Shown in pieces: positions 6,376 to 7,829 of a stretch of 7,829 bases of DNA. Numbering within the stretch: the stretch's first letter is position 1; each line of letters starts with the position of its first letter. The notes beneath the pieces were generated by a model. That model searched no databases. It was not told where the DNA came from and saw only the letters and a list, made by a program, of their open reading frames with translations. Position numbers and translations under genes: made by a program. The stretch is from positions 8,176 to 16,004 of the forward strand of contig CAJUMS010000062.1 of assembly GCA_910587465.1 (NCBI GenBank), given 5' to 3'. The stretch comes from an uncultured Oscillospiraceae bacterium (GTDB lineage Bacteria > Bacillota > Clostridia > Oscillospirales > Ruminococcaceae).

Positions 6376-6810
6376 TTATTTACCCTCCAGCTTCATCATT
6401 TTGTCAACGCGGACAGCGTGCCGTCCGCCCTCAAATTCGGTACTCAGAAACACGTCGGCGATATTGCACGCCAGACCGCCGCCGACAACGCGTCCGCCCA
6501 TACACAGCACGTTCGCATCGTTGTGCAGTCTTGTAAACTTCGCCGAATACTCGTCCGTGCAGAGCGCGGCGCGTATTCCCTTGATCTTGTTGGCGCTCAT
6601 GGATATCCCGATACCAGTGCCGCAGATAAGTATCGCCTTTTCGCATTCGCCGCCCGCTACCTTTGCGCAGACCTTTTCGGCGATGTCGGGGTAATCCGCC
6701 GTTTCGCCGTTACAGCCGCAGTCGACAAGCTCAACGCCCTGCTCCGCAAGGTGCTTCACCAGCTCGCATTTCAGCGCGTAGCCGCCATGATCCGATCCAA
6801 TAGCTATCAT
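6376..6810 (-). CDS. rpiB: Ribose 5-phosphate isomerase B
   Basis: RpiB interconverts ribose 5-phosphate and ribulose 5-phosphate in the pentose phosphate pathway. The 144-residue product has the normal RpiB/LacAB length. It starts M-I-A-I-G-S-D-H-G-G (Asp7 and His8 in the substrate site) and carries the catalytic loop I-C-G-T-G-I-G-I-S with the base cysteine at 63. Later conserved stretches are A-N-K-I-K-G-I-R-A-A at 73-82 and H-N-D-A-N-V-L-C-M-G-G-R at 96-107. The ATG at 6810 has GGGAG 5 nt upstream, behind a strong promoter. It is the first gene of an rpiB-upp-SUFU transcript. Ribose 5-phosphate is the precursor of the PRPP used by Upp, which makes the pairing metabolically sensible. Confidence 0.96.
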   Translation of the reverse strand: MIAIGSDHGGYALKCELVKHLAEQGVELVDCGCNGETADYPDIAEKVCAKVAGGECEKAILICGTGIGISMSANKIKGIRAALCTDEYSAKFTRLHNDANVLCMGGRVVGGGLACNIADVFLSTEFEGGRHAVRVDKMMKLEGK

Positions 6811-6822
6811 AAAATCTCCCTC

Positions 6823-6844
6823 TTTTACTTAAAGTTTTACTTAA
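6823..6844 (-). repeat. Tandem 10-bp direct repeat in the rpiB leader
   Basis: The decamer TTAAGTAAAA (minus strand) occurs twice, at 6844-6835 and 6832-6823, with a 12-bp period. The first copy begins at the last base of the -10 hexamer and covers the predicted transcription start; the second lies in the leader just before the ribosome binding site. It may be a regulator site or only a slippage-derived duplication. Confidence 0.7.
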
Positions 6845-6872
6845 TTATACACCATTTTCCCGCGCGGGTCAA
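6844..6872 (-). promoter_or_regulatory. Sigma70-type promoter of the rpiB-upp-SUFU operon
   Basis: On the minus strand the -35 is TTGACC (6872-6867) and the -10 a perfect TATAAT (6849-6844), with a 17-bp spacer. The predicted start is near 6837 and the leader is about 27 nt. A perfect palindrome CCCGCGCGGG (6868-6859) overlaps the last two bases of the -35 and extends into the spacer. It could be an operator, but I do not recognise its regulator. Confidence 0.85.
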
Positions 6873-6908
6873 CAGTATATGGAAATTTTGCCACCGTTCA
6901 CCCGAAAA

Positions 6909-7394
6909 TTATTCGTCAATTTCGATCATCCTTTTATATACTCCCGACGAACTTTCATCTATCATAACTGCGCCCGCGCATTTCTTATAAAATTCAACGG
7001 CGGACTTTGCAGGCCATCCTATAACGGCATACGCGTATCCAAGCTCCCGCATAGATTCCAGAGACCTCAGCAGCAGCGCCTTTCCTATCCCCTTTTTTCT
7101 TTCACTGTCCAGCACTGCCATAGGACCGAAAAAATTTTTCGCTGTCGCTTCATAGCACGCAAAACCGATTATTTTCTTTTCCTTGGTCGCTATATAGCAG
7201 GTCACGGGATTATTGCAAAAGGCGGCGCTTACTTCATCCGAATAGTCATCCTTCGAGCATGTTTTGGAAAATTCAATTATCTTGCTCCTGTCGGGAGCCA
7301 ACGCCTTTTTAATTTTAATTCCCTCCTCCGACAGTTTTTCTTCCAAAGCATAAGAAAAAGGAATATCGTATAATTTTACCAGCATATCCGCCAT
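6909..7394 (-). CDS. GNAT-family N-acetyltransferase
   Basis: This is a probable acetyl-CoA-dependent acyltransferase of unknown substrate. The 161-residue product has the GNAT fold pattern. Strand I-I-G-F-A-C-Y lies at 75-81 and the M-A-V-L-D strand at 92-96. The acetyl-CoA pyrophosphate loop R-K-K-G-I-G-K-A is at 99-106, followed by a helix and the motif-B-like A-V-E-F-Y-K-K-C-A-G-A at 132-142. The N-terminal 30 residues are not typical of the minimal domain. The start at 7394 has GAGGT about 7 nt upstream; an ATG at 7385 is possible but lacks a good site. It lies 23 nt after the truncated VOC gene and reads with it. Its A/T-ending codons and lysine-rich composition differ from rpiB, upp and nrdD, which suggests separate acquisition. 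Confidence 0.88.
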   Translation of the reverse strand: MADMLVKLYDIPFSYALEEKLSEEGIKIKKALAPDRSKIIEFSKTCSKDDYSDEVSAAFCNNPVTCYIATKEKKIIGFACYEATAKNFFGPMAVLDSERKKGIGKALLLRSLESMRELGYAYAVIGWPAKSAVEFYKKCAGAVMIDESSSGVYKRMIEIDE

Positions 7395-7417
7395 AATGTT
7401 ACCTCAAGCTTTACCCG

Positions 7418-7780
7418 CTAAATAGCAATCCACCAGCACACACCATACCTATCAATAACGGTGGCGCAACACTTGTTCCATGGTACCTCATGAATCTCTT
7501 CAATAACAACTCCGCCATCACGCAAAACATCAAATGCACAACGAACACGTTCTTCGGTTCCCATCTCAAATACATTAAAAGTCATTGTTTCCCATCTCAT
7601 TTTATGAATAACATCTACATCATAAGGATTTTTTGCTTCGCCTATTGCCAAAAAGCCTTCACCATTATATGATAATACACAATGTTCATAGGCAGTCCCG
7701 CTGCCGTTTTTCATCTCAAGTGTTATTTCCACACCAAATGCTTTACAATATGTTTTCGCTGCCTCAATACTGTTTTTTGG
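7418..7780 (-). pseudogene. PhnB/glyoxalase-like VOC domain protein, N-terminally truncated
   Basis: The readable frame gives a vicinal-oxygen-chelate domain of the PhnB/YjdN type. It begins N-S-I-E-A-A-K-T-Y-C-K-A-F-G-V-E-I, matching the usual first helix of such proteins (as in E-A-I-E-F-Y-K-K-A-F-G-A-E). It ends with W-N-K-C-C-A-T-V-I-D-R-Y-G-V-C-W-W, equivalent to the usual F-W-G-x-x-x-G-x-V-x-D-x-F-G-V-x-W. The frame stays open upstream only to a TAG at 7789-7787, and no ATG or ribosome binding site precedes the first helix. An internal GTG at 7732 would remove that helix and is unlikely to be the true start. The first beta strand and start codon (roughly 10-15 residues) appear replaced by the sequence beyond about 7780. 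VOC proteins of this type have no assigned substrate. Codon use is A+T-rich, like the GNAT neighbour. Confidence 0.75.
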
Positions 7781-7829
7781 GCGCCTCTAAAAACCCCTTT
7801 ACAAATGCGTGAAAAAGTGGTAAAATAAA
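7781..7829 (+). mobile_element. Probable insertion-sequence end interrupting the VOC gene
   Basis: The VOC coding sequence stops making sense at about 7780, where GGGCGCCTCTAAAAACCCC begins (from 7779). That resembles the G/C-then-CTnTAAAAA style of terminal inverted repeats in IS5/IS1182-like elements, though I cannot name the element. A strong promoter reads away from the broken gene directly after it, as expected before a transposase gene, and the contig ends there, as is common at multi-copy elements. Only one end is present, so no inverted-repeat pair or target duplication can be shown. Confidence 0.4.
7798..7826 (+). promoter_or_regulatory. Plus-strand promoter reading off the right edge
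   Basis: TTTACA (7798-7803), a 17-bp spacer and TAAAAT (7821-7826), with TGG just before the -10 giving an extended -10 (TGnTAAAAT). It is the only convincing plus-strand promoter in the window. It fits a transposase promoter of an element that begins near 7780, but the gene it serves is outside the window. Confidence 0.65.

Noticed and set aside
1..7829. CRISPR array, tRNA or rRNA genes, riboswitch
   Set aside because: No regularly spaced repeats, cloverleaf, rRNA motif or recognisable aptamer was seen on either strand by reading.

Overview
The window looks like one contig end from a low-to-moderate-GC anaerobic Firmicute, probably a gut Clostridia/Oscillospiraceae-type organism. The evidence is an oxygen-sensitive class III ribonucleotide reductase of clostridial style, strong AGGAGG-type ribosome binding sites, and Firmicute-like RecQ, Upp and RpiB sequences. 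This is inferred from protein flavour only; no taxonomic marker is present. All genes read on the minus strand, so transcription runs from high to low coordinates. Bases 4-37 are not biological: they match the Illumina TruSeq read-2 adapter.

Layout in transcription order. (1) 7781-7829: sequence that breaks a gene and carries an outward, plus-strand promoter; it looks like the end of an insertion sequence. (2) 7780-6909: an N-terminally truncated VOC/PhnB-like gene followed by a GNAT acetyltransferase, both visibly more A+T-rich than the rest. (3) 6872-5024: a strong sigma70 promoter, then rpiB, upp and a gene for a Suppressor-of-Fused (SUFU) domain protein. RpiB interconverts ribose 5-phosphate, the precursor of the PRPP that Upp uses to salvage uracil. 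(4) 4931-3126: recQ helicase, with a GC-rich hairpin in its leader. (5) 3125-2819: an A+T-rich intergenic region that ends in a textbook promoter (TTGACG, 17 bp, TACAAT) overlaid by two NrdR-type operator boxes set 31 bp apart. (6) 2818-38: nrdD, a gene for an unrecognised six-helix membrane protein, and the first codons of nrdG, cut off by the adapter.

The most interesting parts are the NrdR-type control region and the arrangement nrdD - membrane protein - nrdG. The activase gene can be recognised from only six codons (M-R-Y-H-N-I) behind a strong ribosome binding site. The membrane gene lies between the reductase and its activase with almost no intergenic space, so it is very likely co-expressed with anaerobic dNTP synthesis. 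No CRISPR array, tRNA, rRNA or prophage is visible.
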